From: Desulforhabdus sp. TSK
GTDB taxonomy: Bacteria; Desulfobacterota; Syntrophobacteria; Syntrophobacterales; Syntrophobacteraceae
Length of the DNA stretch: 64,000 nt
Reading direction: 5' to 3'
Assembly: GCF_022836495.1 (NCBI RefSeq)
Contig: NZ_BQXM01000007.1
Span: forward strand, 1 to 64,000
Numbering within the stretch: the stretch's first letter is position 1; the number at the start of each line of letters is the position of its first letter. A model generated the notes under the pieces. That model saw only the letters and a program-made list of their open reading frames with translations, was not told the origin of the DNA and ran no database searches. The position numbers and the translations under genes were made by a program. Below, piece after piece: positions 17,775 to 26,058 of the stretch.

Positions 17775-18363
17775 TAAACCACGAAGAGCACGAAGGACAC
17801 GAAGATGGAATTCGATGCGCTTTCAAGCCGAGTGATTGGCTGCTCCATCGAGGTTCACCGTGCTTTGGGCCCCGGCCTGCTCGAATCGACTTATGAACAG
17901 TGCCTGGCCCATGAGCTCAAGCTGAATCGCATTGCGTTCAAACTTCAGTGGCCCCTTCCCGTCCAATACAAAGAGGCCCACATCGATTGCGGATACAGGG
18001 TGGACGTTCTGGTCGAAGACGCACTCATCCTGGAACTGAAATGCGTGGAGCACATCAAGGCCATTCACGAAGCGCAGATTCTTACCTACATGAAGCTTGC
18101 CCGGATAAAGACAGGGCTGCTCATCAACTTCAATGTCCAGAGGCTCCGAGACGGCATCAAGCGCTATGTTCTGTAACTCCTTCGTGCTCTTCGTGTCCTT
18201 CGTGGTTTAAAAACAGGATTTTTGGAACCACGAAGGACACGAAGAGCACGAAGAGAAAAAAAGCCCTGACAAATTATAGATGGGACATTTGAAAACATGG
18301 CTCATCAGAACTTTCCATGCCTTGTTCTTTTTCTTCGTGTTCCTTCGTGCTCTTCGTGGTTTA
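17775..18363. repeat. Nested 9-mer palindromes bracketing a nuclease gene
   Basis: The outer arms at 17775-17804 and 18333-18363 have unit order AC, AG, GA and are inverted to one another (one extra base on the right). The inner arms at 18180-18209 and 18226-18253 have order AC, GA, AG and form a perfect palindrome with a 16-base loop. The GxxExxY gene fills the space between the left outer arm and the first inner arm exactly. Confidence 0.85.
17805..18176 (+). CDS. GxxExxY family protein (PD-(D/E)XK nuclease fold)
   Basis: A 123-residue protein with the family hallmark GPGLLESTYEQCL, then a nuclease-like core with Asp in YRVDVLVED and E-x-K in LILELKCVEHI, ending ILTYMKLARIKTGLLINFNV. The family belongs to the PD-(D/E)XK superfamily; its biological role is not established. 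The ATG follows directly on the last base of a 9-mer repeat arm, which also supplies the only purine-rich stretch upstream. The stop lies three bases before an inverted arm. This tight fit suggests gene and repeats behave as one cassette. Confidence 0.88.
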   Translation: MEFDALSSRVIGCSIEVHRALGPGLLESTYEQCLAHELKLNRIAFKLQWPLPVQYKEAHIDCGYRVDVLVEDALILELKCVEHIKAIHEAQILTYMKLARIKTGLLINFNVQRLRDGIKRYVL

Positions 18364-18406
18364 TAAATGTTTTCTAAAGAACCAAACTCTCATATGAGGG
18401 CATTGA

Positions 18407-19765
18407 ATGCAAGATTCGAAGATCCCAAAAATAACCCACCTCGGTGCCGAATACGGCGTGACGGGGTCGTGTCATCTCCTGCAGGCGAACGGCCTCAATA
18501 TCCTGGTGGATTGCGGCTCGGTACAGGGAGGCGACGCCGCCCGGGATATGGCTACATGGCCTGTGAAGCCCTCTGAAGTGGATTTTCTCTTTCTGACGCA
18601 TGCGCATATCGATCACATCGGGCGTATCCCGGAGCTGGTGGAGAAAGGCTTCAAGGGAGAAATCATCACGACGGAGGCCACGAAATTGCTCATCGTGCCC
18701 ATGCTGGAAGATGCCATGAGCTTTACTCACCTGAGGGAGTCACAAATTGACCGGCTGAACGGCGTCATCGACGAGCTTTCCTGGGGGTTCGAATACGGTG
18801 AAACCTTCGACCTCAAGCAGGGTGTTCGATTCAAGCTGCAAAACGCCGGACACATTCTCGGGTCGTGCTTCGTCCGCTTCGAGTCGGCCGAACCTCCCTG
18901 GTCCGTCCTGTTTTCGGGGGACCTCGGAGCGGCAGGCCGCCCTCTCCTTCCCGACCCCGATCCACCGGACGCCTGCGATGTGCTGATCCTGGAATCGACT
19001 TACGGAGACACGCTCCATCAAGCTGCGGGAGACCGGGTGCAACGCTTGGGGGCCGTGTTGTCGCAGGCCTTGGCGGACAGGGGAAAGGTGTTCATTCCCG
19101 CCTTTGCCCTCGGGCGTGTCCAGGAGATCCTTTACGATATGGACCGGCTGTTTTCCAATCCTGAGCTAAAACAGCGATTTCCCCTCCTGGCCGGAAAAAA
19201 TCGCATCCCTGTTTTCCTGGATTCACCCCTCGGTCTGGAGATCACCCGGATTTACTCGAAGCTCAGCCAGTATTGGGACAGGGAATCCAGGTCCCTCCTC
19301 CACAGAGGGGATCATCCCATTGACTTCGATCAACTCTACGCAGTGGCCAGGCACGAAGACCACAACAAACTGCTGGAAATGTCCGGTCCAGCCGTCATCA
19401 TCGCCGGGAGCGGCATGTGCACGGGCGGCAGGATCATCGATCATCTCAAAGCCGGGATAGATGACCCACGAAACGATATCTTTTTTGTGGGATACCAGGC
19501 GGAGGGCACTCCCGGAAGAGACATCGTTCGCTATGCCGCCAAACCCGGCGGATATGTCTGTCTCGATGGAGAGCGCTTCGACATCAGGGCCAGGGCACAT
19601 GCCCTCTCCGGCTATTCCGCCCATGCCGACCAGAAAGGTTTGATGGACTGGGTAAAATCCATGCCGCGGAAACCGGCGAGGATCAAAATTGTCCACGGTG
19701 ATGCACCGGCACGGGAGGCATTGGCCCGGCTTTTGGTGTTTTCTGGTTATCGAGTGGAGTTTTAA
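18407..19765 (+). CDS. MBL-fold beta-CASP RNase-like metallohydrolase
   Basis: A 452-residue protein with the metallo-beta-lactamase metal-binding motif HAHIDHIGRIP, further ligands in GHILGS and FSGDLG, a beta-CASP insert, the IAGSGMCTGGRI motif and a C-terminal GYSAHADQKGL. This is the layout of CPSF/YSH1-like RNA-processing nucleases found across bacteria, which cleave RNA with two zinc ions. Substrate is unknown. It stands alone, 43 bp downstream of a repeat arm, and shows no clear link to the PEP-CTERM genes around it. The start is the ATG after a GAGGG stretch. Confidence 0.85.
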   Translation: MQDSKIPKITHLGAEYGVTGSCHLLQANGLNILVDCGSVQGGDAARDMATWPVKPSEVDFLFLTHAHIDHIGRIPELVEKGFKGEIITTEATKLLIVPMLEDAMSFTHLRESQIDRLNGVIDELSWGFEYGETFDLKQGVRFKLQNAGHILGSCFVRFESAEPPWSVLFSGDLGAAGRPLLPDPDPPDACDVLILESTYGDTLHQAAGDRVQRLGAVLSQALADRGKVFIPAFALGRVQEILYDMDRLFSNPELKQRFPLLAGKNRIPVFLDSPLGLEITRIYSKLSQYWDRESRSLLHRGDHPIDFDQLYAVARHEDHNKLLEMSGPAVIIAGSGMCTGGRIIDHLKAGIDDPRNDIFFVGYQAEGTPGRDIVRYAAKPGGYVCLDGERFDIRARAHALSGYSAHADQKGLMDWVKSMPRKPARIKIVHGDAPAREALARLLVFSGYRVEF

Positions 19766-19779
19766 CCTAAAGCTTTTTT

Positions 19780-19873
19780 AAACCACGAAGAGCACGAAGG
19801 ACACGAAGAGTAAGAACTGTTTTTTTCGCACCCCCCTATTTTCTTCGTGTCCTTCGTGCTCTTCGTGGTTTAA
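19780..19873. repeat. 9-mer-arm palindrome
   Basis: Arms with unit order AC, AG, GA at 19780-19809 and the exact complement at 19843-19873. It separates the beta-CASP gene from prsK. Confidence 0.9.
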
Positions 19874-19924
19874 AAATAAAAAAACTAACGCTGCAAAACA
19901 GCCCAAGAGCTTTGTATCAGCCCC

Positions 19925-22051
19925 ATGATGTCCATGACATTTATTGACGCCATCATCATTGCAGCAATTTTTCTCAGCGCCTGCCTGGCCGTATGGGAAA
20001 TGCTGCGCGACAGTCGCTCCATGATGAAGGGAGCTTTCGTCACGGGCATGTTTGCCCTGGCGCTGGAGCAGCTTTTTTTCTTTTTTGCCTTTCAGTCGGA
20101 ACTGCTGGAACAGGCAGCATTCTGGCTGCATTGGAAGCTGCTCATCTCCGCTCTGGTCCCGAGCAGCTGGCTGCTGTTCAGTTTGAGCTTTGCACGGGAC
20201 AACCATCAAGTCTTTGTCGCCCGCTGGAAATGGCTGATTCTTGCCTCTTTCGCTCTCCCGCTGGTGCTGGTATCCCTCTTTCCCGAGGCGATTTTTCTCC
20301 ACAACGTCGATCGCGAAATCTCCTGGAGTACAGGCTTCCCTCTCGGCTGGGCCGGGTACAGCTTTCACGTCTTCTTTCTCCTTTCGTCCGTACTGATCCT
20401 GGCGAATCTGGAGAAGACGCTGCGCGCCTCCGCCGGCACCATGCGATGGCGGATTAAGTTCCTCCTGCTGGGCCTGGGTGTTTTATTTGCCGTTCGCATT
20501 TTTTCATGCAGTCAGGTACTGCTCTATTCAATTTTGGACCCGCTGCTCCTTCCCGTCAATGCAGGTGCGCTCCTTGTGGCAGATCTCTTGATCCTTCTCT
20601 CACTCCTCCGCTCCCGCATGCAAAATGTCCAAGTCTATATTTCCCAGGAGGTTCTGTACAATTCCATAACATTCCTGGGGGTGGGAACCTACCTGCTGGT
20701 CGTCGGAGTGCTGGCCAAAGTCGCGAGGTACTTTGGTGCGGGCGAAACCCTTCTTCAGAACGTTTTTTTCGTATTCCTGGCGTTGTTGGGCATAGCGGTG
20801 ATTTTGCTTTCCAACCAACTGCGCCAGGAAACCAGGCGATTCATCAGCCGTCATTTCCGCCAGCCCCTCTATGATTACCGAAAGGTCTGGACGGATTTCA
20901 CTCAGCAAACCATGTTCCGCAGAGACCTGAGAGACCTCTGCACCGCTGTCGCCAAAGTCGTATCCGACACGTTCGGCGTCTCTTCCGTCAGTATCTGGCT
21001 CCTGGATGGACCGAGGCAAAAGCCCCTGCTTTACGGCTCGACATCCCTCTCGCCCGCGGAAACGGAAACACTCCCCGCGACGGCAAATGAAGTGGATTTC
21101 CTCATGCTCACTCTGCGGGGGGAGTCCATGCCCCTGGATCTGCGTCGCTCGGAATTCGAACGCCCCATGGGGTTTGGATCTTCATCGGCCGTTTCAGCGA
21201 CAGGGAATGCCGAAATCCGCTATTGTGTTCCCTTATCCGCCGGCAAGGATTTCCTGGGGCTCATGACACTGAACGAACGGCTGACAGGAGAAGCCTTTAC
21301 CATAGAGGACCTGGATCTCCTCAAAACCCTTGGCGACCAAACGGCCGGGATGATTCTCAACCGCAGGCTGTTCGATCAGTTGGGACAGGCCAAAGAGATG
21401 GAAACCTTCCAGACCCTGTCCGCTTTTTTCGTTCACGACCTCAAGAACCTGGCATCCACCCTTTCTCTGACCCTCCAAAATCTGCCGGTTCATTTCGACA
21501 ACCCCGAATTTCGCGAGGATGCCTTGAAGGTCATGTCGCGAAGTGTGGAAAAGATCAACAGCATGTGCAGCCGCCTCTCGTCACTGAAGCAGGAGATCGA
21601 GCTCCACCGGACGGAAGCCGACCTCAACCAGTTGGTGGCGGACACCCTCGCGGAACTCAGCGGCAGCATGAAGGCCCCATTGACCCAGGACCTGGGTGTC
21701 CTGCCCAAAGTCTTCATGGATCCCGAACAGGTTCAAAAAGTCCTGATCAATCTGCTGTTGAACGCCTCCGAGGCCATGGTCAACGGAGGTGAAATCCACC
21801 TGGAGACCAAAAAGGAAAAGAACTGTGTCGTTCTGTCGGTGAGCGACACGGGGTGCGGTATGACGCGGGAATTTATGGAACGTTCGCTTTTCCATCCCTT
21901 CAAAACCACCAAAAGCCGCGGCTTGGGCATCGGCCTCTACCAGTCCAGGATGATCGTCGAAGCCCACCAAGGCAAGATTGAGGTAGAAAGCGAAAAGGGC
22001 AAGGGGACCACATTTCGTGTCGTGCTGCCGGTGGGAGTCGATGAGGGTTGA
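19925..22051 (+). CDS. prsK: XrtA/PEP-CTERM system histidine kinase PrsK
   Basis: A 708-residue sensor kinase. About eight transmembrane segments fill residues 1-300, followed by a GAF-like region (about 320-480). The phosphoacceptor H-box is FFVHDLKNLASTL, with N-box INLLLNASEAM, and ATP-lid motifs VSDTGCGM and GLGIGLYQS complete the HATPase domain. Membrane topology, the unusual HDLKN H-box and the neighbouring sigma-54 regulator match PrsK of PEP-CTERM loci. It should phosphorylate PrsR, encoded 630 bp downstream. A coiled-coil gene and a palindromic repeat lie between the two, which is unusual for a kinase/regulator pair. Confidence 0.9.
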   Translation: MMSMTFIDAIIIAAIFLSACLAVWEMLRDSRSMMKGAFVTGMFALALEQLFFFFAFQSELLEQAAFWLHWKLLISALVPSSWLLFSLSFARDNHQVFVARWKWLILASFALPLVLVSLFPEAIFLHNVDREISWSTGFPLGWAGYSFHVFFLLSSVLILANLEKTLRASAGTMRWRIKFLLLGLGVLFAVRIFSCSQVLLYSILDPLLLPVNAGALLVADLLILLSLLRSRMQNVQVYISQEVLYNSITFLGVGTYLLVVGVLAKVARYFGAGETLLQNVFFVFLALLGIAVILLSNQLRQETRRFISRHFRQPLYDYRKVWTDFTQQTMFRRDLRDLCTAVAKVVSDTFGVSSVSIWLLDGPRQKPLLYGSTSLSPAETETLPATANEVDFLMLTLRGESMPLDLRRSEFERPMGFGSSSAVSATGNAEIRYCVPLSAGKDFLGLMTLNERLTGEAFTIEDLDLLKTLGDQTAGMILNRRLFDQLGQAKEMETFQTLSAFFVHDLKNLASTLSLTLQNLPVHFDNPEFREDALKVMSRSVEKINSMCSRLSSLKQEIELHRTEADLNQLVADTLAELSGSMKAPLTQDLGVLPKVFMDPEQVQKVLINLLLNASEAMVNGGEIHLETKKEKNCVVLSVSDTGCGMTREFMERSLFHPFKTTKSRGLGIGLYQSRMIVEAHQGKIEVESEKGKGTTFRVVLPVGVDEG

Positions 22052-22095
22052 GAGGGTACGATACAATCTGTATAATCCCGGGAAAGGAGAACAGC

Positions 22096-22539
22096 ATGGA
22101 AATAGCCGATGCCATAAAGAAAGCGATACAAGAGCTCATCCTTCCCGAGCTCGACATCATGAAAGCGGACAATCGGGAGATCAAAGTAGCGCTACAGCTT
22201 ACCAATAAAAGACTTGACGATATGTCCGCGCACCTCATTGACCAGGGCAGGCGGATCGATGAGCTCAATCAGCGCATTGACGCTACGAACCAGAGAATAG
22301 ACGACACGAACAAACGGATCGACGACCTCCGGGTGGAGCTGCGCGATGAGATATCCAAGACCAATACCCGTATCGACCTCCTGCGTGCAGAGCTGAGGGA
22401 CGAGATTGCCAAGACAAACCTTCGTCTCGACCGACTCTACGAAGTCATTGTGAGACGTGATGAGCATGAGAAACTGGAAAGTCGAGTCCTGAAGATTGAG
22501 CAGGAGTTGGCCGCGATCAAAGCTAAACTGGCTGCATAA
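22096..22539 (+). CDS. Small coiled-coil protein
   Basis: The start at 22096 is chosen because AAAGGAG precedes it; the frame opens earlier, overlapping prsK. The 147-residue product is almost entirely heptad-like helix with tandem seven-residue units (NQRIDAT, NQRIDDT, NKRIDDL, then RVELRDE and RAELRDE), giving a long rod or trimeric coiled coil. No membrane segment or signal peptide is present. It lies between prsK and prsR on the same strand, so may be co-transcribed with the kinase. Function unknown; a scaffold or regulator of the kinase is only a guess. Confidence 0.75.
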   Translation: MEIADAIKKAIQELILPELDIMKADNREIKVALQLTNKRLDDMSAHLIDQGRRIDELNQRIDATNQRIDDTNKRIDDLRVELRDEISKTNTRIDLLRAELRDEIAKTNLRLDRLYEVIVRRDEHEKLESRVLKIEQELAAIKAKLAA

Positions 22540-22561
22540 GCTGCACGCTGTTTATTTTTTG

Positions 22562-22643
22562 AACCACGAAGGACACGAAGAGCACGAAGAAAAACAGTCA
22601 GTCGCCGGAACTCTCCTTCGTGCTCTTCGTGTCCTTCGTGGTT
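22562..22643. repeat. 9-mer-arm palindrome
   Basis: Arms with unit order AC, GA, AG at 22562-22589 and complement at 22616-22643. The right arm runs into TTGACA, 37 bp before prsR, which could act as a -35 element. Confidence 0.85.
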
Positions 22644-22680
22644 TGACAAAAACTACATAGGTACGCTACTCAAAAAAACC

Positions 22681-24060
22681 ATGTCCAAACCCAAACTTCT
22701 CATCATCGACGACGACGAAAGCATCCGCACCCAGATGAAATGGGCCCTGGCCCAGGACTACGAGGTGTTTTTGGCCGAAGACCGCCCAAGTGCGCTCACG
22801 GTTCTCGGCCGGGAGCAGGTAGCGGTGGTCACCCTGGATCTCGGGCTTCCACCGGACCCCAACGGCGCGGAAGAGGGCTTTTGGGCACTCTCCGCCATCC
22901 TCGAACAGAACCCCCTGGCTAAAGTCGTTATCCTTACGGGGCGTACCGAAAAGGAAAATGCACTCCAAGCCGTTGGGCAGGGAGCCTACGATTTTTTCCT
23001 CAAACCGGTCGAGATAGACGAGCTCAAGGTCGTCCTGCGGAGGGCACTTCATGTCTACCAACTGGAGCACGAAAACCGAATGCTTCAGCAGCAGGTGTGC
23101 AGCGAATCCTTCGAAGACATGCTGGGGAACAGCCGCCAAATCCAGGAGGTTTTCGCCTCCATTCGTAAAGTAGCCCCCACGGATGCGTCCGTGCTCATTC
23201 AAGGGGAGAGCGGCACGGGAAAGGAGCTGGCTGCGCGCGCCATCCACCGGTTGAGCGGCAGGCGAAATGGCCCCTTCGTGGCCATCAACTGCGGTGCCAT
23301 TCCCGAGAATCTCCTGGAAAGTGAGCTTTTCGGTCACGAAAAAGGCGCTTTCACCGGGGCCCATGCCCTCAAGAAAGGACGCATCGAATCGGCACAGGGT
23401 GGAACGCTTTTTCTCGATGAAATCGGCGACCTCCCCCTTCCCCTCCAGGTGAAGCTGCTTCGGTTCCTGCAGGAGCAAAAGGTGGTGAGGATCGGCGGAA
23501 GGCAGGAAATCAGCACCGATGCACGTGTTTTGGCAGCCACCAACATGGATCTCAAGCAGGCCATGCAGGAGGGGCGTTTTCGAGAGGACCTCTATTACCG
23601 CTTGGGTGTCGTTGTTATCTCCTTGCCTCCGCTCAGGGAGCGTGAAGGAGATGTTGTTTTTCTGGCCCAAGGCTTTCTCGAAAAATGTATCGGTGACAAT
23701 AAGAAAAAAATCAAGGGGTTTACCGCACAGGCCCTTCGAATGATCGAAAGTTACAGTTGGCCGGGAAACGTACGGGAGCTCGAGAATCGTATCAGACGTG
23801 CCGTGATCATGACGGGTGGAGCCATGCTCACGCCCGCAGACCTGGAATTGGATTCCACGTACAGCCAATACGCCGGCAAAGGACTTAAAGAGGCGCGCAA
23901 TGCTCTGGAGAAGGATTTCATACTGAACGCGATGACCAAACATCAAGGCAACATCACCCGTGTGGCCGCAGAGCTCGGCATCAGCCGCCCTACCCTTTAT
24001 GAATTGATGGGAAAGCTGGGGATTGACAAGAAATCACTGCTGCATGAATCAAAAGCCTAA
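22681..24060 (+). CDS. prsR: PEP-CTERM system sigma-54 response regulator PrsR
   Basis: A 459-residue NtrC-type activator: an N-terminal receiver with acidic pocket IIDDDE and phosphoacceptor Asp53 in TLDLGLP, a central AAA+ domain with Walker A GESGTGKE, the sigma-54-contacting GAFTGA and Walker B GGTLFLDEIGD, and a C-terminal Fis-type helix-turn-helix (VAAELGISRPTLYELM). Together with PrsK this is the regulator pair of XrtA loci. It activates promoters of the -24/-12 class; one such promoter lies at 24369-24384 in front of the PEP-CTERM gene. A strong terminator follows at 24087. Confidence 0.93.
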   Translation: MSKPKLLIIDDDESIRTQMKWALAQDYEVFLAEDRPSALTVLGREQVAVVTLDLGLPPDPNGAEEGFWALSAILEQNPLAKVVILTGRTEKENALQAVGQGAYDFFLKPVEIDELKVVLRRALHVYQLEHENRMLQQQVCSESFEDMLGNSRQIQEVFASIRKVAPTDASVLIQGESGTGKELAARAIHRLSGRRNGPFVAINCGAIPENLLESELFGHEKGAFTGAHALKKGRIESAQGGTLFLDEIGDLPLPLQVKLLRFLQEQKVVRIGGRQEISTDARVLAATNMDLKQAMQEGRFREDLYYRLGVVVISLPPLREREGDVVFLAQGFLEKCIGDNKKKIKGFTAQALRMIESYSWPGNVRELENRIRRAVIMTGGAMLTPADLELDSTYSQYAGKGLKEARNALEKDFILNAMTKHQGNITRVAAELGISRPTLYELMGKLGIDKKSLLHESKA

Positions 24061-24086
24061 ACAACGTCCCAAACCAAAGATTCTAC

Positions 24087-24123
24087 AACAGGGGGAACGA
24101 GGCAAGCTCGTTCCCCCTGTTTT
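24087..24123 (+). terminator. Rho-independent terminator after prsR
   Basis: ACAGGGGGAACGAG and its complement CTCGTTCCCCCTGT form a 14-bp stem with a five-base loop, followed by TTTTGT. It separates prsR from the PEP-CTERM gene, so that gene must have its own promoter. Confidence 0.9.
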
Positions 24124-24368
24124 GTCGGTATTATTTACAATTTTTCATTACTGGATGATCCATTATAAGCAACTAATTTAATTAATAATGTCAATAAAAG
24201 ACTCAGACTGTTTTTGATCTTGTCGAAATCTCTTACAATTTATAACCTCGAGTTAGAAAGGGTAACCAGCGTAACTCATTAGGGAAGCACAATTTTTTAT
24301 TTAATTAGTCATGTTAATTTGAACAATTGAAAACATATCAAGAATACTTCTCGCAATTATTTTTAACG

Positions 24369-24384
24369 TGGCATTCTAATTGCG
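24369..24384 (+). promoter_or_regulatory. Sigma-54 (-24/-12) promoter of the PEP-CTERM gene
   Basis: TGGCATTCTAATTGCG fits the consensus TGGCAY-N5-TTGC with exactly ten bases between the GG and GC pairs. The transcript would start near 24396, leaving a leader of about 100 bases before the gene at 24500. PrsR, the adjacent sigma-54 activator, is the likely partner. The AT-rich stretch 24124-24368 upstream would hold its binding sites; TTACAATTT occurs there twice (near 24135 and 24233). Confidence 0.8.
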
Positions 24385-24499
24385 TAACTTTTGAACAGAA
24401 ATGTGCTTTAAGCAAACATGAACATGAGAGATCAATTCAGCAAGGTTGGAGGCAAACAGGTGCAATCACAGAGTGTGAATCAACAAAAAGGAGAATGAC

Positions 24500-25222
24500 A
24501 TGCGAGTTTTCAAAAAAATTTTTACGGTGGCTTCTATACTAATATTGGTCGGCACGCTCTTTATAGTACCAGCGCATGCGGCACCGATACTTGATCTTGG
24601 AGTCATAGCTCCGACAACAGGTAGCATCTCTTATTTGGGAGGAGCTAATCCACTTGAAGGGACCAACATACAGGTTGATAACGTCGTGGGACTCGGAACG
24701 CTTATCAACGACGGCGTCGCTTTCAATATTGTGGGTGGTCGCTTAGATTTCAAAACTGGTAACCCCACTGGTCAACCTTGGGATTTCGGAGGAGGTGCGT
24801 CCTCAACTATCAGCGTCATTGGTGGTGTCGACATAAACGGGGATGGTGACTTGAATGACGTCGGCGATATCGCAAATACCACCTTGTTGTCGGGGGTGTT
24901 TGGCCATGCTAGCGTATCCATATCGAATACCGTAGCTGGTACTCAATTTAATATTGCCGGTGCAGGTTTCTCGGATACGAAAAACGATGATTTGCTTGAC
25001 CTCTTTGGTCTGCCTAAAGGCGTTCCGTACGAGGGAGCTTTCAATATTTCCTTTACATCTTCAGTTGTTTCTCCAGGTTCCCCCTTTACAAGTACGACAG
25101 TTCTTAGTGGCGACATTGTCAATACGCCAGTACCTGAACCAACATCAATGCTTCTTCTGGGCTCGGGATTGGCAGGTGTGTTTTTCTATGGCCGCAAGAA
25201 AATAAGCAAGGCGAAATTCTAA
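24500..25222 (+). CDS. PEP-CTERM sorting domain protein
   Basis: A 240-residue exported protein: a signal peptide (VASILILVGTLFIVPAHA), a Gly/Asn/Asp-rich body with a calcium-binding-like DINGDGDLNDVGD loop near the middle, and the C-terminal sorting signal VPEP (residues 211-214), a hydrophobic helix and a basic tail GRKKISKAKF. This is the substrate class recognised by XrtA, encoded at 11202. AAAGGAG lies six bases before the ATG. The gene is AT-rich, stands alone between two hairpins, and is driven by the sigma-54 promoter at 24369. Its function on the cell surface or in the matrix is unknown. Confidence 0.92.
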   Translation: MRVFKKIFTVASILILVGTLFIVPAHAAPILDLGVIAPTTGSISYLGGANPLEGTNIQVDNVVGLGTLINDGVAFNIVGGRLDFKTGNPTGQPWDFGGGASSTISVIGGVDINGDGDLNDVGDIANTTLLSGVFGHASVSISNTVAGTQFNIAGAGFSDTKNDDLLDLFGLPKGVPYEGAFNISFTSSVVSPGSPFTSTTVLSGDIVNTPVPEPTSMLLLGSGLAGVFFYGRKKISKAKF

Positions 25223-25230
25223 GTTCTCCC

Positions 25231-25277
25231 AAGCATAAGAGTAAAAGGAAACGTTTTTCCCTTTACTCTTATGCTTG
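25231..25277. terminator. Terminator hairpin after the PEP-CTERM gene
   Basis: AAGCATAAGAGTAAAAGG and its complement form an 18-bp stem with a short loop containing ACGTTTTT. It ends the monocistronic PEP-CTERM transcript. The stem ends are A/T rich, so it may work in both directions. Confidence 0.75.
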
Positions 25278-25496
25278 CACTGTAGCGTATAAAGTGGCCC
25301 TGAAAAATGTCCCGGCTCTTGGTACTCCAAGTTTCCCGGTTAGAAAACCGTCGCATCTTGCATACTGAAATTTCTCGGGAGCCAAAAACTGGGAAAGGTG
25401 ATTTGGGGCCTTTTTATGTTTAGACACCGGCAACGATCTGTCAGCCCAACTCCAACCCAACATCGGCTCAAGCAATGTGCCTCCGCAAGGCAAATA

Positions 25497-25883
25497 CCTC
25501 CGGCAAAGCCGGAGGCTTGTAAAACCATGGACCGCTCAAAGCGGTTGTAAACCTTTGGCCACCTTACAAGGTGGCTACTACTCAAACATATTCAGTTGAT
25601 CGAGTCGGCGATCCTCGGTTTCCTGCTTTTTGATGTACTCACGGATCATCTGCTCGTCCCTTCCAACCTTGGACACAAAGTAGCCCCTGGCCCAAAAGTT
25701 CTGGCCAGTGAAGTTTTTCTTCCTCCCGAGGAAGGTTCTGGCGATGTGGATGGCGCTCTTTCCTTTGAGTTCCATCCATGCGAAAGCCTTTCCTTTTGCA
25801 AGCTTTGAACGGTTCACAAGAGGCAGGCTTTCGCATACTCCCGCAAATGTCAAACTCTGGGAGTCCCCCGGCAAAGCCGGGGG
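25497..25883 (-). mobile_element. IS200/IS605-type remnant with end hairpins
   Basis: Two matching 19-base hairpins, CCTCCGGCAAAGCCGGAGG at 25497-25515 and CCCCCGGCAAAGCCGGGGG at 25865-25883, lie on either side of a truncated tnpA. Further small hairpins sit at 25531-25545 and 25558-25575. Subterminal hairpins are what TnpA of this family recognises. The 12-base inverted repeat at 25778-25789 and 25825-25836 lies where the front of tnpA is missing. Confidence 0.65.
25578..25775 (-). pseudogene. tnpA: Truncated IS200-type transposase tnpA
   Basis: The surviving 65 residues (ELKGKSAIHIARTFLG, NFTGQNFWARGYFVS, VGRDEQMIREYIKKQ, ending DQLNMFE) are the C-terminal half of an IS200-family Y1 transposase and keep the catalytic Tyr in REYIKKQ. 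The N-terminal half with the HUH metal-binding motif is absent; upstream in frame there is only unrelated sequence running into the end hairpin. The element cannot move itself but could still be mobilised in trans if both ends are intact. Confidence 0.8.
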
Positions 25884-26058
25884 TTTACCCAAGGGCAATT
25901 AATCCGGTTCACCGCAGATTTGCGTGATAAAGATGTTATCCCGCACGAAGTGAAGAATCCTATGATTCTGCCTCAAAAGACGAGGATTCCTCAGGGGCAT
26001 ACCTCGGAATGACAGAAAGCAGTTTCACGTTAATCTGCAATGATCCATTAATCCTAAC
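25884..26058. repeat. Short decayed palindrome region
   Basis: CACCGCAGATTTGCGTGAT near 25910 and CACGTTAATCTGC near 26028 are partial inverted arms, with CGAAGTGAAGAATCCT and TCGGAATGACA between them. It looks like eroded intergenic repeat sequence; no gene is seen. Confidence 0.4.
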
